From: Maricaulis maris
GTDB lineage: Bacteria > Pseudomonadota > Alphaproteobacteria > Caulobacterales > Maricaulaceae
NCBI RefSeq assembly: GCF_003634045.1
Contig: NZ_RBIM01000003.1
Location: 44,528 to 108,527 of the forward strand
Length of the DNA: 64,000 bases
Reading direction: 5' to 3'
Under the pieces are notes generated by a model, which was not told where the DNA came from, made no database searches, and was given only the letters and a program-made list of their open reading frames with translations. Position 1 is the stretch's first letter. The number at the start of each line of letters is the position of its first letter. Positions 55,165 through 64,000 of the stretch are shown piece after piece. The translations under genes and the position numbers were made by a program.

Positions 55165-56109
55165 TCAGCTCTCATTGCTCTCGCGCTGGACATTGGTGAA
55201 GAGAAGGATCGGCGCAGCCACGAAGATCGAGGAGAAAGTCCCGATCAAGACGCCCCAGATCATCGCGAAGGCAAAGCCCTTCAGGGCCGTGCCGCCGATG
55301 AGATAGAGCGAGACCAGCGCCACCAGCGTCGTGACCGAGGTCAAAATGGTGCGGGACAATGTGTCATTGATCGACAGGTTGAGCACGTCCTGCAGCGGCA
55401 TGCGCTTGTATTTACGCAGGTTCTCGCGGATCCGGTCATACACGACCACGGTGTCGTTCATCGAATAACCGACAATGGTCAGAATGGCCGCGACCGTGGC
55501 CAGGTCGAACGTCATCTGGGTCAGCGAAAACATGCCGATGGTGGCGATGACGTCATGGGTCAGGGCGACAATGGCGCCGACCGAATACTGCCACTCGAAG
55601 CGGAACCAGATATAGACCAGCATCAGGAAAAGCGCGACGCCGATGGCGGTGAAACCCGTCACGATCAGCTCGCCCGACACGGCGCCGCCGATCACGGTCG
55701 TGCCGCGCATTTCAATATCCGGGAAAGCAGCAACGAGCGCATCTTCCAGCGCCTGTCGGGCCGTGTTCTGGGCGGCCTCGCCCTCAAGGCCCTCTCCTTC
55801 CTGCAGGGGTAGCGAGATGAGATAGGTGGTGCGGTCAGCGCCGGAGGCACCGGCGCCCTGGACACGAGCTTCGCCGAGATTGAGTTCGTTGGCCGTACTC
55901 CGCAAATCCTCGATCGAGGTTGCGTTCAGCGCGGCGACCTCGGTCTGGATGCCGCCGCGGAAATCAATGCCGAAATTGATGCCCACCGTGGCGAACTCGA
56001 ACATCGAGAATGCGATGAAAAGGCCGGAAATCGCCAGCGCGATGAAGCGTCCGCGGATGAAGGGGACCTTGGCCGAGGTGGGCAGGTATTTGACGAGTGC
56101 GAGGGTCAT
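55165..56109 (-). CDS. secF: Protein translocase accessory subunit SecF
   Basis: The 314-residue inner-membrane protein has one N-terminal TM helix, a periplasmic domain and five further TM helices. The SecF motif GIDFRGGIQTEV is near residue 52, and the RND-type GYSMNDTVVVYDRIREN is near residue 218. With SecD it uses the proton gradient to pull exported proteins through SecYEG. It starts 15 bases after the secD stop, forming a yajC-secD-secF operon on the minus strand. Confidence 0.96.
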   Translation of the reverse strand: MTLALVKYLPTSAKVPFIRGRFIALAISGLFIAFSMFEFATVGINFGIDFRGGIQTEVAALNATSIEDLRSTANELNLGEARVQGAGASGADRTTYLISLPLQEGEGLEGEAAQNTARQALEDALVAAFPDIEMRGTTVIGGAVSGELIVTGFTAIGVALFLMLVYIWFRFEWQYSVGAIVALTHDVIATIGMFSLTQMTFDLATVAAILTIVGYSMNDTVVVYDRIRENLRKYKRMPLQDVLNLSINDTLSRTILTSVTTLVALVSLYLIGGTALKGFAFAMIWGVLIGTFSSIFVAAPILLFTNVQRESNES

Positions 56110-56124
56110 GTTCGTTTCCTCCCC

Positions 56125-57780
56125 TTACAGCGGCAGCTTTTTGGGCTTGAAAGCCCGCAGCCAGACAACCGCCAGCAGGCGGGAGACAACGAAAGCGGTG
56201 AAGACCGAGGTCAGGATACCGACACCGAGCGTCACGGCAAAACCTCGCACCGGACCGGCGCCGAGCATGTAGAGCACGGCAGCGGCGATGAAGGTGGTGA
56301 TATTGGCATCGAGGATCGCTGCCAGCGCCCGCTCATAACCCGCCTGAATCGCCTGGACCGGGGTTCGGTTGTTTTTGACCTCTTCGCGGATGCGCTCATA
56401 GATCAGCACATTGGCGTCGACCGCCATGCCGATGGTCAGGATGATACCGGCAATGCCCGGCAGGGTCAGCGTCATGCCAAGGCCCGACAGGCCGCCCAGG
56501 ATGAGGAAGACATTGACCAACAGCGCCACGGTCGAGAAGACGCCGAACACGCCATACATCGCGACCATGAAGACGATCACCAGGCCAAAGCCGATCATCA
56601 CGGCCAGCTGGCCGCTTTCGATCTGGTCGCGCCCGAGTGAGGCGGTCACGACGCGCTGCTCAACCGGCGTCAGCGTCGCCGGCAAGGCACCGGCATTGAG
56701 CAGGATGACCAGCTGATTGGCACTCTCATAGGTGTAACCACCGCCGATGACGCCGGAACCGGACAGGATCGGCTCATTGATGGTCGGTGCGGTGATGATC
56801 TCGTCATCGAGCACGATTGCGAAGCGGCGGCCACGATTGACCCGCGTGAGTTCCCCGAAGATCAGGGCGCCTTGCGTGTCGAGGCGGAAGCCGACGACCG
56901 GTCCGACATAATTCGGATGGCTGGTGACATAGGCACTGTTGAGGTTCTCGCCGGTCAGACGCTGCCGGGTCTCAACGGCCAGCCAGGCCGTGCCGCCCGT
57001 GTCCGCCATGGTGTAGATGCTCACGCCGGGCGGGGTGCGCGCCTGCCCGTTCGGACCCGGATCGACGCTCTCATCAACGAGGTGGAAGCTCATCGCCGCC
57101 TGGGTGGCGACCAAGTCGATGATCTCCTGCGGATCATCGGCGCCGGGCACCTGGACCAGCACGCGGCGATCGCCGGAACGGGCAATGGTCGGGTCGGTCG
57201 TGCCGAGCCCGTCGAGACGGCGACGGATCACCGTGATCGACTGTTCCAGGGTGCGGTTACGGATGGCTTCATACTGCTGCGCCGTGACCGAGATGCGGAT
57301 CGCCGAGAGATCCGACGGATCGGCCGCGATGTCATACATATTGGCCAGACCGACCTGGCCGACACCCGTCGTCACCGGCGTATTGAGCGCGCGGACCCGC
57401 TCAAGCGCCGTCGCCCGGTCTTCCGGGCGGACCAGCAGGACCACGACTTCATCACCGATCACCGCGACGGAACGTGCCAGCACCGGCGGCGCTTCGCGCA
57501 GGCTGGTGCGGATATCCGAGGCCAGCGCTTCCAGCTGGGCGTCACGGACCTCGTCCATGTCGACTTCAAAGACGATATGCGAACCGCCCTGGAGGTCGAG
57601 GCCGAGATTGATCGTCCCCGACGGGATATAGCGCCAGATGCCTTTGGGCGTCGCCGTGCCATCCGCCTCATTGATCGTGTACCGGTCGGTTTCCGGCACG
57701 AAATTGGGGATGGTGTACATCACGCCGAGCAGCGTGATGAGGAATATGGAAAGCAGTTTCCAACGCCCGAAATGCAACAT
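56125..57780 (-). CDS. secD: Protein translocase accessory subunit SecD
   Basis: This 551-residue inner-membrane protein has an N-terminal TM helix (LLSIFLITLLGVMYTIPN). The motif GLDLQGGSHIVFEVDMDE follows, then a large periplasmic P1 domain and five C-terminal TM helices. AVDANVLIYERIREEVK is the conserved RND-like helix segment. It works with SecF and YajC to complete protein export. Length is within the bacterial range. yajC lies 50 bases upstream. Confidence 0.97.
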   Translation of the reverse strand: MLHFGRWKLLSIFLITLLGVMYTIPNFVPETDRYTINEADGTATPKGIWRYIPSGTINLGLDLQGGSHIVFEVDMDEVRDAQLEALASDIRTSLREAPPVLARSVAVIGDEVVVLLVRPEDRATALERVRALNTPVTTGVGQVGLANMYDIAADPSDLSAIRISVTAQQYEAIRNRTLEQSITVIRRRLDGLGTTDPTIARSGDRRVLVQVPGADDPQEIIDLVATQAAMSFHLVDESVDPGPNGQARTPPGVSIYTMADTGGTAWLAVETRQRLTGENLNSAYVTSHPNYVGPVVGFRLDTQGALIFGELTRVNRGRRFAIVLDDEIITAPTINEPILSGSGVIGGGYTYESANQLVILLNAGALPATLTPVEQRVVTASLGRDQIESGQLAVMIGFGLVIVFMVAMYGVFGVFSTVALLVNVFLILGGLSGLGMTLTLPGIAGIILTIGMAVDANVLIYERIREEVKNNRTPVQAIQAGYERALAAILDANITTFIAAAVLYMLGAGPVRGFAVTLGVGILTSVFTAFVVSRLLAVVWLRAFKPKKLPL

Positions 57781-57830
57781 GTCAGCGCGGCCTCTTGGTC
57801 AGGGACGATCAGGGATGACGGTCAATCGGC

Positions 57831-58160
57831 TCAGCCGATTTCCTTGTCGTCCTTCTTGTCGTCTTTCTTGGCATCATTGGCCGGCTTCGGGGCGGTACGG
57901 CCCTTCACGTCAGCAATCGTGGAGCGGACGATACGGACTTTCACACCCTCGCCGAGGTCCAGCGTCACTTCTTCGTCGGACACTTTGGCGATCTTGCCGA
58001 TCATGCCGCCCTGGGTGATGACTTCGTCACCGCGCTTGAGGCCCTCGATCAACGCCTTGTGCTCTTTCATCCGCTTTTGTTGCGGACGGATAAGCAGGAA
58101 ATAGAAGACCAGGCCCATGAGGACGAGCATCGGGATCGGGGATTGAAGAAACTCTTGCAT
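57831..58160 (-). CDS. yajC: Sec translocon accessory protein YajC
   Basis: The 109-residue protein has a single N-terminal TM helix (PMLVLMGLVFYFLLIRPQQKR, quoted here only to its start PMLVLMGLVFYF) with the characteristic IRPQQKRMKEH. A small cytosolic domain follows (RGDEVITQGGMIGKI) with a Lys/Asp-rich tail. It associates with SecDF. The ATG at 58160 gives the usual short N-terminus; an earlier start 14 codons upstream lacks similarity. Confidence 0.93.
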   Translation of the reverse strand: MQEFLQSPIPMLVLMGLVFYFLLIRPQQKRMKEHKALIEGLKRGDEVITQGGMIGKIAKVSDEEVTLDLGEGVKVRIVRSTIADVKGRTAPKPANDAKKDDKKDDKEIG

Positions 58161-58295
58161 GAAGAAGCGCGCTCCGCGGCTGCTGGGCGCGTAACGCAAC
58201 AATGTTGCGCAGACGCCCCGAAATTCGAATGCGCGGGACTATATCGGGACGAGGCCTGGTTGCAACAAGGGTCGGCTGTAACAGCGCTGTCGGAC

Positions 58296-58315
58296 TGTGT
58301 GCCGCAAGGCACACA
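58296..58315. repeat. Hairpin with GCAA loop between nlpD-like gene and yajC
   Basis: An 8-bp stem, tgtgtgcc / ggcacaca with a GCAA tetraloop, lies just after the stop of the nlpD-like gene. No U-tract follows on the minus strand. It may weakly separate the two transcripts. Confidence 0.45.
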
Positions 58316-58329
58316 CGGCGGCGGCCGGA

Positions 58330-59271
58330 TCAGCGCAGATAGGACATCGGATCGACCGGATTCACACCGGACCGGATCTCGAAATGCACCTGCGGCCGGT
58401 CGACCGTGCCAGTCGCCCCCGCCTGGGCAATGATCTGGCCACGGCTGATCTGGTCGCCCTCGCGCACGAGCAGGCGGGAATTGTGGGCATAAGCGGTCAC
58501 GAAACCGCCGCTGTGACGGACAAGAACCAGCTGGCCATAACCGGCCAGCTCGCTGCCGGCATAGACAACCTGGCCCGGCGCCGCAGCCCGGACCTCAGCC
58601 CCGGTCGCCGCCTCGATATTGATACCGTCATTGCGCTCGCCATTGGGGCGACGCCCGAAGCTGGACAGGACCTGGCCACGGATCGGCCAATCAAAGCTGG
58701 GCGCCCCCGCCTCCGCTGGTGGCGGCGTATGACGGTCATTGGTCAGACGAGAGGTCGGTGCCCGTGAAGAACCGCCCGATGTGGTCGACGCGACCTGGGC
58801 GCCATGCGGCAGGCGGATCTGCTGGCCAATCTCGATCTCATAGGGCGCACGAAGGCCGTTATGGCTGGCCAATTGCTGGAAGGGCACGCCATAGCGCAAG
58901 CCGATCCGGTACAGGTTTTCGCCGCGCTGGACGACATGCACCGGGGGCCGCGGCATTGCGACCGTCTGGCCGACGCGCAGCGTATAGGGCGCGCTGAGCC
59001 CGTTGGTGCTGGCGAGATCCGACATGCTGACGCCGCAGCGCTCGGCAATCTCGGACAGGGTGTCATTGGTGCGCACGGTATAGCCGGAGCCGCAATTCAT
59101 CGTGCCGCGTTGCGGGGAACGCGAGGAAGACGATGCCGATGACGATGGTGTGTTCGACCCATTTCCGAAGCTGCGATAGTCGACCCGGGCCGGCTCACGC
59201 GGACCGGAAGCACAAGCCGCAAGGCTCGCACTCACCACCGCAATGAGGCAGATCAGGGACGTGACACGCAT
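58330..59271 (-). CDS. NlpD-like lipoprotein with two LysM domains and a degenerate M23 domain
   Basis: This 313-residue lipoprotein (lipobox SLAAC, lipid-bearing Cys20) has a Ser-rich linker and two LysM modules (about 62-105 and 112-154). It ends in an M23/LytM domain (about 200-313). The domain's first zinc motif, normally HxGxD, reads N-D-G-I-N, so both ligands are lost, although YAHNS and VHFEIR remain. This pattern matches non-enzymatic amidase activators such as NlpD/EnvC. Position in a surE-pcm-nlpD-like order supports that reading. The ATG at 59271 gives the lipoprotein signal. Confidence 0.87.
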   Translation of the reverse strand: MRVTSLICLIAVVSASLAACASGPREPARVDYRSFGNGSNTPSSSASSSSRSPQRGTMNCGSGYTVRTNDTLSEIAERCGVSMSDLASTNGLSAPYTLRVGQTVAMPRPPVHVVQRGENLYRIGLRYGVPFQQLASHNGLRAPYEIEIGQQIRLPHGAQVASTTSGGSSRAPTSRLTNDRHTPPPAEAGAPSFDWPIRGQVLSSFGRRPNGERNDGINIEAATGAEVRAAAPGQVVYAGSELAGYGQLVLVRHSGGFVTAYAHNSRLLVREGDQISRGQIIAQAGATGTVDRPQVHFEIRSGVNPVDPMSYLR

Positions 59272-59399
59272 TTCAGGCTCGACCTCCGACAGGATATTCG
59301 CCGTCATCAAGCCAGAGAAGGCTTAACCGCCGGTTATCCACACGCCGCCCTGCCCGCGCCTGATACAGATTTAATGAAACGGTGGCTCGACGCTTCGGA

Positions 59400-59786
59400 T
59401 CAATCAGACTGTTCAGCGATCCGGGCGAGGCACCAGGCGCGGGCCTGCTCAACATCCGTACACTCAGTGAAACAGGTTCCCCACTCGTCCAGCAGCAGCC
59501 GGATCATCGCCTGGCGTTTGGCATTGTCATGACCGCTCGGCGGCACATAGGCAAAGGGGCGATGGCCGAGTCCGGACAGGAAATCTTCCCAGACTTCTTC
59601 GGAAAAACTGGTGCTGGCCGGCAGCTCCGCAGCGGATGCGTCGATGATCACGGCGCGCAATTGACCAGAGCGGATTTGCGCCCCAACCCGTTCGATAAGG
59701 GCGGCGTGGTCCGTTCGCGTTGGCAGACCGGTCAGCGTCACCCGCACCAACCCGTCTGCGTCGATGTCTTCATACGTTATGCCCAT
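59400..59786 (-). CDS. Hypothetical protein, possible STAS-like fold
   Basis: The 128-residue cytosolic protein has an alternating strand-helix pattern (LVRVTLTGLPTRTDHAALIE, then RAVIIDASAAELP) that recalls STAS/SpoIIAA-like domains. No phosphorylatable serine motif is certain, and the family call is tentative. It lies 34 bases downstream of pcm on the same strand, so it is probably part of the surE-pcm transcript. Three cysteines occur in the C-terminal third. Confidence 0.5.
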   Translation of the reverse strand: MGITYEDIDADGLVRVTLTGLPTRTDHAALIERVGAQIRSGQLRAVIIDASAAELPASTSFSEEVWEDFLSGLGHRPFAYVPPSGHDNAKRQAMIRLLLDEWGTCFTECTDVEQARAWCLARIAEQSD

Positions 59787-59820
59787 GCCGACACTCTAGC
59801 ACATTTTCCGGGAAAAGGTC

Positions 59821-60462
59821 TTACAAAGCGCGGGCTTCGCCCTTTACCAGCGGCACAAAGCGGACATCCATCAGATCGGTTTCCGTGATCGTGTCGCCAT
59901 CGCGGACATAACGGACCAGGACCTGCCGGTTTTCCCGGTCAACAGGCGCCACCGCGATGCCGCCATCCTTGAGCTGTCCGAGAATGGCATCTGGCCGGAT
60001 CGGGGCGGAAGCCGTGAGAATGATGCGGTCGAACGGCGCCTGTTCCGGCCAACCCAGCGTGCCATCGCCGATCCGGGTGACGATATTGGTCAGGCGCATG
60101 GCCTCGAACCGGGCTTCGGCCTCGCGCGACAGGGTGCGATAGCGCTCGACCGAATAGACCCGGCGGGCAAGACGGGCCAGCACGGCCGCCTGGTAACCCG
60201 ACCCGGTGCCGATCTCGAGCACCTTGCAACGGTCATCCAGTTTCAGCGCCTGGGTCATCAGGGCGACGATCAGTGGCTGCGAGATCGTCTGGCCGCAATC
60301 GATCGGCAGGGCCCGGTCGTCATAGGCCTGGTCACCAAAGCGCTGCGGCACGAAGAGATGGCGCGGCGTGCGTTCGAGCGCGCCCATCACCGTGGCGTCG
60401 GTGACACCACCGCCACGCAGGCTCATCACAAGCTGGATCATGCGGGGATCAGGCAATTGCAT
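59821..60462 (-). CDS. pcm: Protein-L-isoaspartate O-methyltransferase
   Basis: The 213-residue SAM-dependent enzyme methylates damaged isoaspartyl residues to start their repair. Visible motifs are VLEIGTGSGYQAAVLARLA (SAM motif I), DRALPIDCGQTISQP near residue 50, and RIILTASAP. It lies 26 bases downstream of surE, in the widely conserved surE-pcm order. The start MQLPDPRMIQLVMSLRGGGV is usual. Confidence 0.94.
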   Translation of the reverse strand: MQLPDPRMIQLVMSLRGGGVTDATVMGALERTPRHLFVPQRFGDQAYDDRALPIDCGQTISQPLIVALMTQALKLDDRCKVLEIGTGSGYQAAVLARLARRVYSVERYRTLSREAEARFEAMRLTNIVTRIGDGTLGWPEQAPFDRIILTASAPIRPDAILGQLKDGGIAVAPVDRENRQVLVRYVRDGDTITETDLMDVRFVPLVKGEARAL

Positions 60463-60488
60463 GCGTGGTCGGCCTTTTTCGCGTCAGG

Positions 60489-61283
60489 TCAGGACTTGGG
60501 CGGCACGCCGCCAAGCATGCTTTTCAGATTGCCCAGGGTCTCGCCATGGGTAAGGTCCATGTGCAGCGGTGTGACGGATATCTTTCCGTCATAGATGGCC
60601 CGCAGATCAACCCCGTCCGGCGGATTGGACAACAGGCCCTTGAAGGCCAGCCAGTAATAATCCATGCCGCGCGGATCTAACCGGTGCTCGGCATGCAGGA
60701 TATGCTGGTCGCGGCGCCCCTGGCGGGTGACCTCAACTTCCTCGACATCGTCCGGCTTGCGATCGGGGAAATTGATGTTGATCAAGACGTCGTCCGGCCA
60801 TTTCAAATCGAACAGGCGACGCAGGATCGGGGCGCCATACAGCTCCGCCGTCTCCCACTGGATGGGATCATCCTTGCCAAAACCATAGGCCTGCGACAGG
60901 GCCACCGAGGGAATACCCAGCTGCATGCCCTGCATGGCGCCGGCCACGGTGCCGGAAAAGGTCACGTCTTCGGCGATGTTCTGGCCGCGATTGACACCGG
61001 ACAGGACGAGATCGGGCTGCTTGCCCGGGATCAGGTCCTGCACGCCCATCAGCACGCAATCGGTCGGCGTGCCGGACACCGACATGCGGCGCTCGTCATA
61101 CTTACGCACCCGCAGCGGCGCATGCAGGGAGAGCGAGCGCCCCGCCCCGGACTGCTCCTCGGCCGGCGCCACGATCCACACATCATCCGACAGCTGACGG
61201 GCAATCTTTTCGAGCACTTTGAGCCCGTGAGCCCGGATGCCGTCATCATTGGTGAGGAGGATGCGGGGATTGTCTGGGATCAT
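60489..61283 (-). CDS. surE: 5'/3'-nucleotidase SurE
   Basis: This 264-residue metal-dependent phosphatase acts on nucleoside monophosphates and helps stationary-phase survival. The N-terminal [14 protein letters not shown] supplies the metal-binding Asp13-Asp14. [24 protein letters not shown] and [19 protein letters not shown] are also conserved. The ATG at 61283 is preferred, since the extra 47 upstream codons show no family similarity. pcm follows on the same transcript. Confidence 0.95.
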   Translation of the reverse strand: MIPDNPRILLTNDDGIRAHGLKVLEKIARQLSDDVWIVAPAEEQSGAGRSLSLHAPLRVRKYDERRMSVSGTPTDCVLMGVQDLIPGKQPDLVLSGVNRGQNIAEDVTFSGTVAGAMQGMQLGIPSVALSQAYGFGKDDPIQWETAELYGAPILRRLFDLKWPDDVLININFPDRKPDDVEEVEVTRQGRRDQHILHAEHRLDPRGMDYYWLAFKGLLSNPPDGVDLRAIYDGKISVTPLHMDLTHGETLGNLKSMLGGVPPKS

Positions 61284-61451
61284 GATCGACCGGTCGCTTC
61301 GTTCTGGCTGTTCTGGTGGGCCCGCTTCTAAAGCATTTCGAGGCGCCTGCCAGTCCCCAAAGCGCGCAGATACCAGCGTCCGGACGTGCATCAGGCGGCC
61401 CTTTGGGGAGGACCGCCTGCGCACTCGTCGTACAAATTCGATGCGATGAAG

Positions 61452-64000
61452 CTACCAGCCCTCGACCGAGTCGATCACCGGCACGGTCATTGTGCCATCG
61501 AATTGAGGCGGGACGACAGCGTCCAGACCGGGCAAGTCGAACGCGTCCACCTGAACGAGCGTGGGGCTCACGCTCTCGAGTTCCATCGGCACATCCCCGG
61601 CTTCCGTCAGCGTCGGCAGTTTCACCACTCCGCGGAAGTCCGAGATGTCGAACACGCCATCAAAGCCGAAATCAGCGACATCGCCAGCCGTCATCACGGC
61701 CAGACCGTCATCATGCGACAGCGACACGAGGCCGTCGTCCGCACCGGTCTCTGCCAGCGCCTCGGCCACCGGCGCTTTGTCGAAATCGATCGGCTCCGAC
61801 TTGGAGAAAGCTTGGACCTTCATCGATGCGGTGTCATCGGCACCAATGATGAAGAGACTGAACTGGAGCAGGCTGCTGGATGCACCGTCACTCAGCTCAA
61901 CACCGATATTGATCATGACGCTATCGCCACCATTCAGATAATCGAAGACACTTCCATCGGCCTCGAAATTCCAGCTCAACACCCCGTCCGACGCGTCGAA
62001 GGTGAACAGGCTGCCGATATCAACACCCGCAAGCCCGGAATCCTGGCCGCGAACCTGCACCGAGCTGACCGTCACCGTATGGGTGTCGTTCGCGTCAGCG
62101 TCCGAATAGCTGATCGTCCCGCTATCGCTGAGCACCGCCGCATCATTCTCGCCAAAGGTCAGCGACGCCCCCCCATAGGCCGAGACCGCATCATTGGCGC
62201 CGTCGACGGTAATGGTGACGGTGCGTGGCGTGACACCGCCCTGCCCGTCCTCGACATCATAGGTCAGGGTGATGGTTTCCGTATCGCCTGCCGACAGGTC
62301 CTGGAAATTGCCCGGATAGATCGTGAACTGACCGCCCGAAGTGTCGAGATTGTAGACGAAGGACCGATCCGGATTGGACGTTTCCATGACAACATTGCTG
62401 ACGGACAGGCTGTCGCCATCGGCATCACTGGCGCCTTCCAGAAGGTCGACATAGACGAAGAAGCTGTCCTCGTTCATCGCGACGTCGAGGTCCGGCGCGT
62501 CCGGGGCGGCGTTCTGCGGCGTGATCGTGATGGTGACCGGTGCCGTTACGCTGTCATGACCGTCGCTGATCTCGACCTGGTAGGTCAGGGTCAGGCTGCC
62601 GGACAATTGGCTGAACAGGGACGACTCAGCATCGAAGGACCAGGCGACCGAAGCGCCGGGCGCGCTTGCATCGAAACTCAACAGTCCCAGGACATCGGCT
62701 TCGGTCAGCTCACCGACATCACCCGACAGGACCACGCCCAGCGTCGTACCGGTATGGATATCGCTGGCATCGGGATCGGAGATGCCGATCACACCGCTGG
62801 CGGCCAGCTGGCCGTCGCCAGAAGCTTCAGCGGTCGCGTCCAGTTCCGAATTCCACGGCTCGAAATACGGCACGTCATTCGAGCCGATCACCGTGAAGTG
62901 CATTTCAGCCGGCACGATACCGCCATCGCCATCATCGATCGTGTAGCTGATGGTCAGGATCTCGCTCTCGCCCTCGGCAAGGTCTTCATACTGGCCGTAG
63001 GGGAAGAGGACCGTCCCCTCCGCCAGATTGACATCAAGCGCGACGACCCGGTCCGGATTGTCGGTATAGGCAACCACATCCCAGATCGTGATGTTGTCGC
63101 TGTCGACGTCCTGGACACTGCCCAGAAGGTTGACCCAAAGCGAGGTGGTTTCGTCGATCTCATGGCCGAAATCGACAAAGGTGGGCAGATCGTTCGTGCC
63201 CTCAATGGTCACCGAAACCGTGGTCGAGGCCGTGCTGTAGCCGTCATTGACCTCGACGTCATAGTTCAGCGTGACGCTCTCGCCTTCCTGGAGGTAGTCG
63301 AACACGCCGCTATCGGCCGAGAAGGTCCAGTTCAGCGACGAACCCGGCTCGCCGTCCGACAGGTTGAGCAACCACCTCATGGAAGCCGGGTCGAGCTCGC
63401 CGACCGTGCCCGAGAGGCTGACATTGGTGACGCTGCCATAGTGATAGTCGCTGGCGTCTGGATCATCGAAGACGACGGTACCGGACGCGGTCAGCGTGGC
63501 CGCGTCATTCTCGTCGATTGTCGCGTCGAGCTGCGAGTTCCACGGCTCGATATAAGGCACATCATTCTGGCCGACGACCGTGAAATGGAGCTCGCGCGCT
63601 ACGATGCCGCCATCACCATCATCGAGATTGAAGCTGATGGTCAGGATTTCCGTCTCGCCCTCGGCAAGGTCCTCATACTGGCCATAGGGGAAGGTAACCG
63701 TCCCCTCTTCCAGATTGACATTGGCCGTCACGACACGGTCGGGATTATTGGTGAAGGCGACGACGTCGGTGATGGTCACCGTATCACTGTCGACATCCTC
63801 GACACTGGCCAGGAGGTTGACCCAGAGCGGCTCGCTCTCGCCCAGCGACAGGGTGAAGTCGACAAAGGTCGGGAGATCGTTCGAGCCCTCGATGGTGATC
63901 GAGACCGTCGTCTGGCCACCCTCGCGGCCGTCAGAGACTTCGACATCATAGGTGAGGGTGACACTCTCACCCTCTTGCAGATAGTCAAACAAGCCGCTGT
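61452..64000 (-). CDS. Large repeat-containing (VCBS/cadherin-like) surface protein, C-terminal part
   Basis: This is an incomplete gene: the frame has no start before the right edge. The visible 849 or so residues hold beta-sandwich repeats of about 110-115 aa, arranged in larger units of 229 aa (687 bases). Recurrent segments are YGQYEDLAEGE, DDGDGGIV and SGVFDYLQEGESVTLNYDVEV. Acidic DxDxD-like patterns are typical of calcium-binding VCBS/cadherin-like adhesins. The last 130 residues are non-repetitive and acidic and lack an obvious LPxTG or RTX nonapeptide motif. A secreted or outer-surface adhesin is likely. Confidence 0.78.
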   Translation of the reverse strand, partial: SGLFDYLQEGESVTLTYDVEVSDGREGGQTTVSITIEGSNDLPTFVDFTLSLGESEPLWVNLLASVEDVDSDTVTITDVVAFTNNPDRVVTANVNLEEGTVTFPYGQYEDLAEGETEILTISFNLDDGDGGIVARELHFTVVGQNDVPYIEPWNSQLDATIDENDAATLTASGTVVFDDPDASDYHYGSVTNVSLSGTVGELDPASMRWLLNLSDGEPGSSLNWTFSADSGVFDYLQEGESVTLNYDVEVNDGYSTASTTVSVTIEGTNDLPTFVDFGHEIDETTSLWVNLLGSVQDVDSDNITIWDVVAYTDNPDRVVALDVNLAEGTVLFPYGQYEDLAEGESEILTISYTIDDGDGGIVPAEMHFTVIGSNDVPYFEPWNSELDATAEASGDGQLAASGVIGISDPDASDIHTGTTLGVVLSGDVGELTEADVLGLLSFDASAPGASVAWSFDAESSLFSQLSGSLTLTYQVEISDGHDSVTAPVTITITPQNAAPDAPDLDVAMNEDSFFVYVDLLEGASDADGDSLSVSNVVMETSNPDRSFVYNLDTSGGQFTIYPGNFQDLSAGDTETITLTYDVEDGQGGVTPRTVTITVDGANDAVSAYGGASLTFGENDAAVLSDSGTISYSDADANDTHTVTVSSVQVRGQDSGLAGVDIGSLFTFDASDGVLSWNFEADGSVFDYLNGGDSVMINIGVELSDGASSSLLQFSLFIIGADDTASMKVQAFSKSEPIDFDKAPVAEALAETGADDGLVSLSHDDGLAVMTAGDVADFGFDGVFDISDFRGVVKLPTLTEAGDVPMELESVSPTLVQVDAFDLPGLDAVVPPQFDGTMTVPVIDSVEGW

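Noticed and set aside
61452..64000. The 687-base repeats considered as a mobile or CRISPR-like array
   Set aside because: The repeats stay in one coding frame and encode beta-sandwich units, so they are protein-domain repeats.

Overview
The window is a GC-rich chromosomal segment of an alphaproteobacterium. It probably comes from the Maricaulis/Hyphomonadaceae side of the group; that placement is inference from gene content and style. Supporting signs are a DUF1476 (ATP synthase zeta) gene, the PurS/PurQ/PurL form of FGAM synthase, two GTTC-N7-GTTC boxes (the alphaproteobacterial LexA motif) around ssb/uvrA, and a surE-pcm-nlpD-yajC-secDF gene order. No rRNA, tRNA, CRISPR array, insertion sequence or prophage was recognised. 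Coding density is high, and many genes overlap at start/stop codons.

Layout. 1-4.9 kb: radC, a VOC-family gene with a zinc-ribbon gene, thrC, an AT-richer orphan membrane gene and an RDD-like membrane gene. 4.9-13.5 kb: a purine biosynthesis cluster (purB, purC, purS, purQ, purL). It is interrupted by small redox genes, two copies of a structured palindromic repeat, and a hicAB toxin-antitoxin module lying antisense between purQ and purL. 13.7-17.1 kb: a small orphan ORF, an M28 peptidase lipoprotein, a YHS protein, and bolA / aldo-keto reductase / monothiol glutaredoxin. 17.2-21.1 kb: an otsA-otsB-GH15 operon (trehalose synthesis plus a glycosidase). 21-24.4 kb: small envelope proteins, a CPA1-type antiporter and rpsD. 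24.7-35 kb: a ToxR-like regulator with a serine hydrolase, an EF-hand protein carrying an N-terminal ribbon-helix-helix segment, a phosphodiesterase lipoprotein, a Kelch protein, a DUF2269 / SDR-DoxX pair, and a BlaI/BlaR1-like pair whose sensor ends in ankyrin repeats. 35-39 kb: ssb and divergent uvrA with two SOS boxes. 39-44.8 kb: membrane proteins and two tandem TonB-type paralogues. 44.9-50.6 kb: trmFO and two tandem S9 peptidase paralogues. The first has lost its catalytic serine, and a relic of the trmFO 3' end sits between the two. 50.6-54.3 kb: an SDR, a squalene/phytoene-synthase-like protein, sodB and a serine hydrolase whose ribosome binding site lies in a hairpin. 54.4-61.3 kb: a PuuD-like membrane protein and the secF-secD-yajC / nlpD-like / pcm / surE block. 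61.4-64 kb: the C-terminal part of a large repeat protein that runs off the right edge.

The items most worth a second look are: (a) the two palindromic repeat copies, which share a near-identical core, have different but perfectly self-complementary arms, and have flanks inverted relative to the core; (b) the possible membrane-spanning RHH/EF-hand protein with two start sites; (c) the S9 tandem duplication with its trmFO scar and a pseudoenzyme; (d) the start-site hairpin before the 52995 gene; and (e) the perfect palindrome shared by the hicAB and purL upstream regions.
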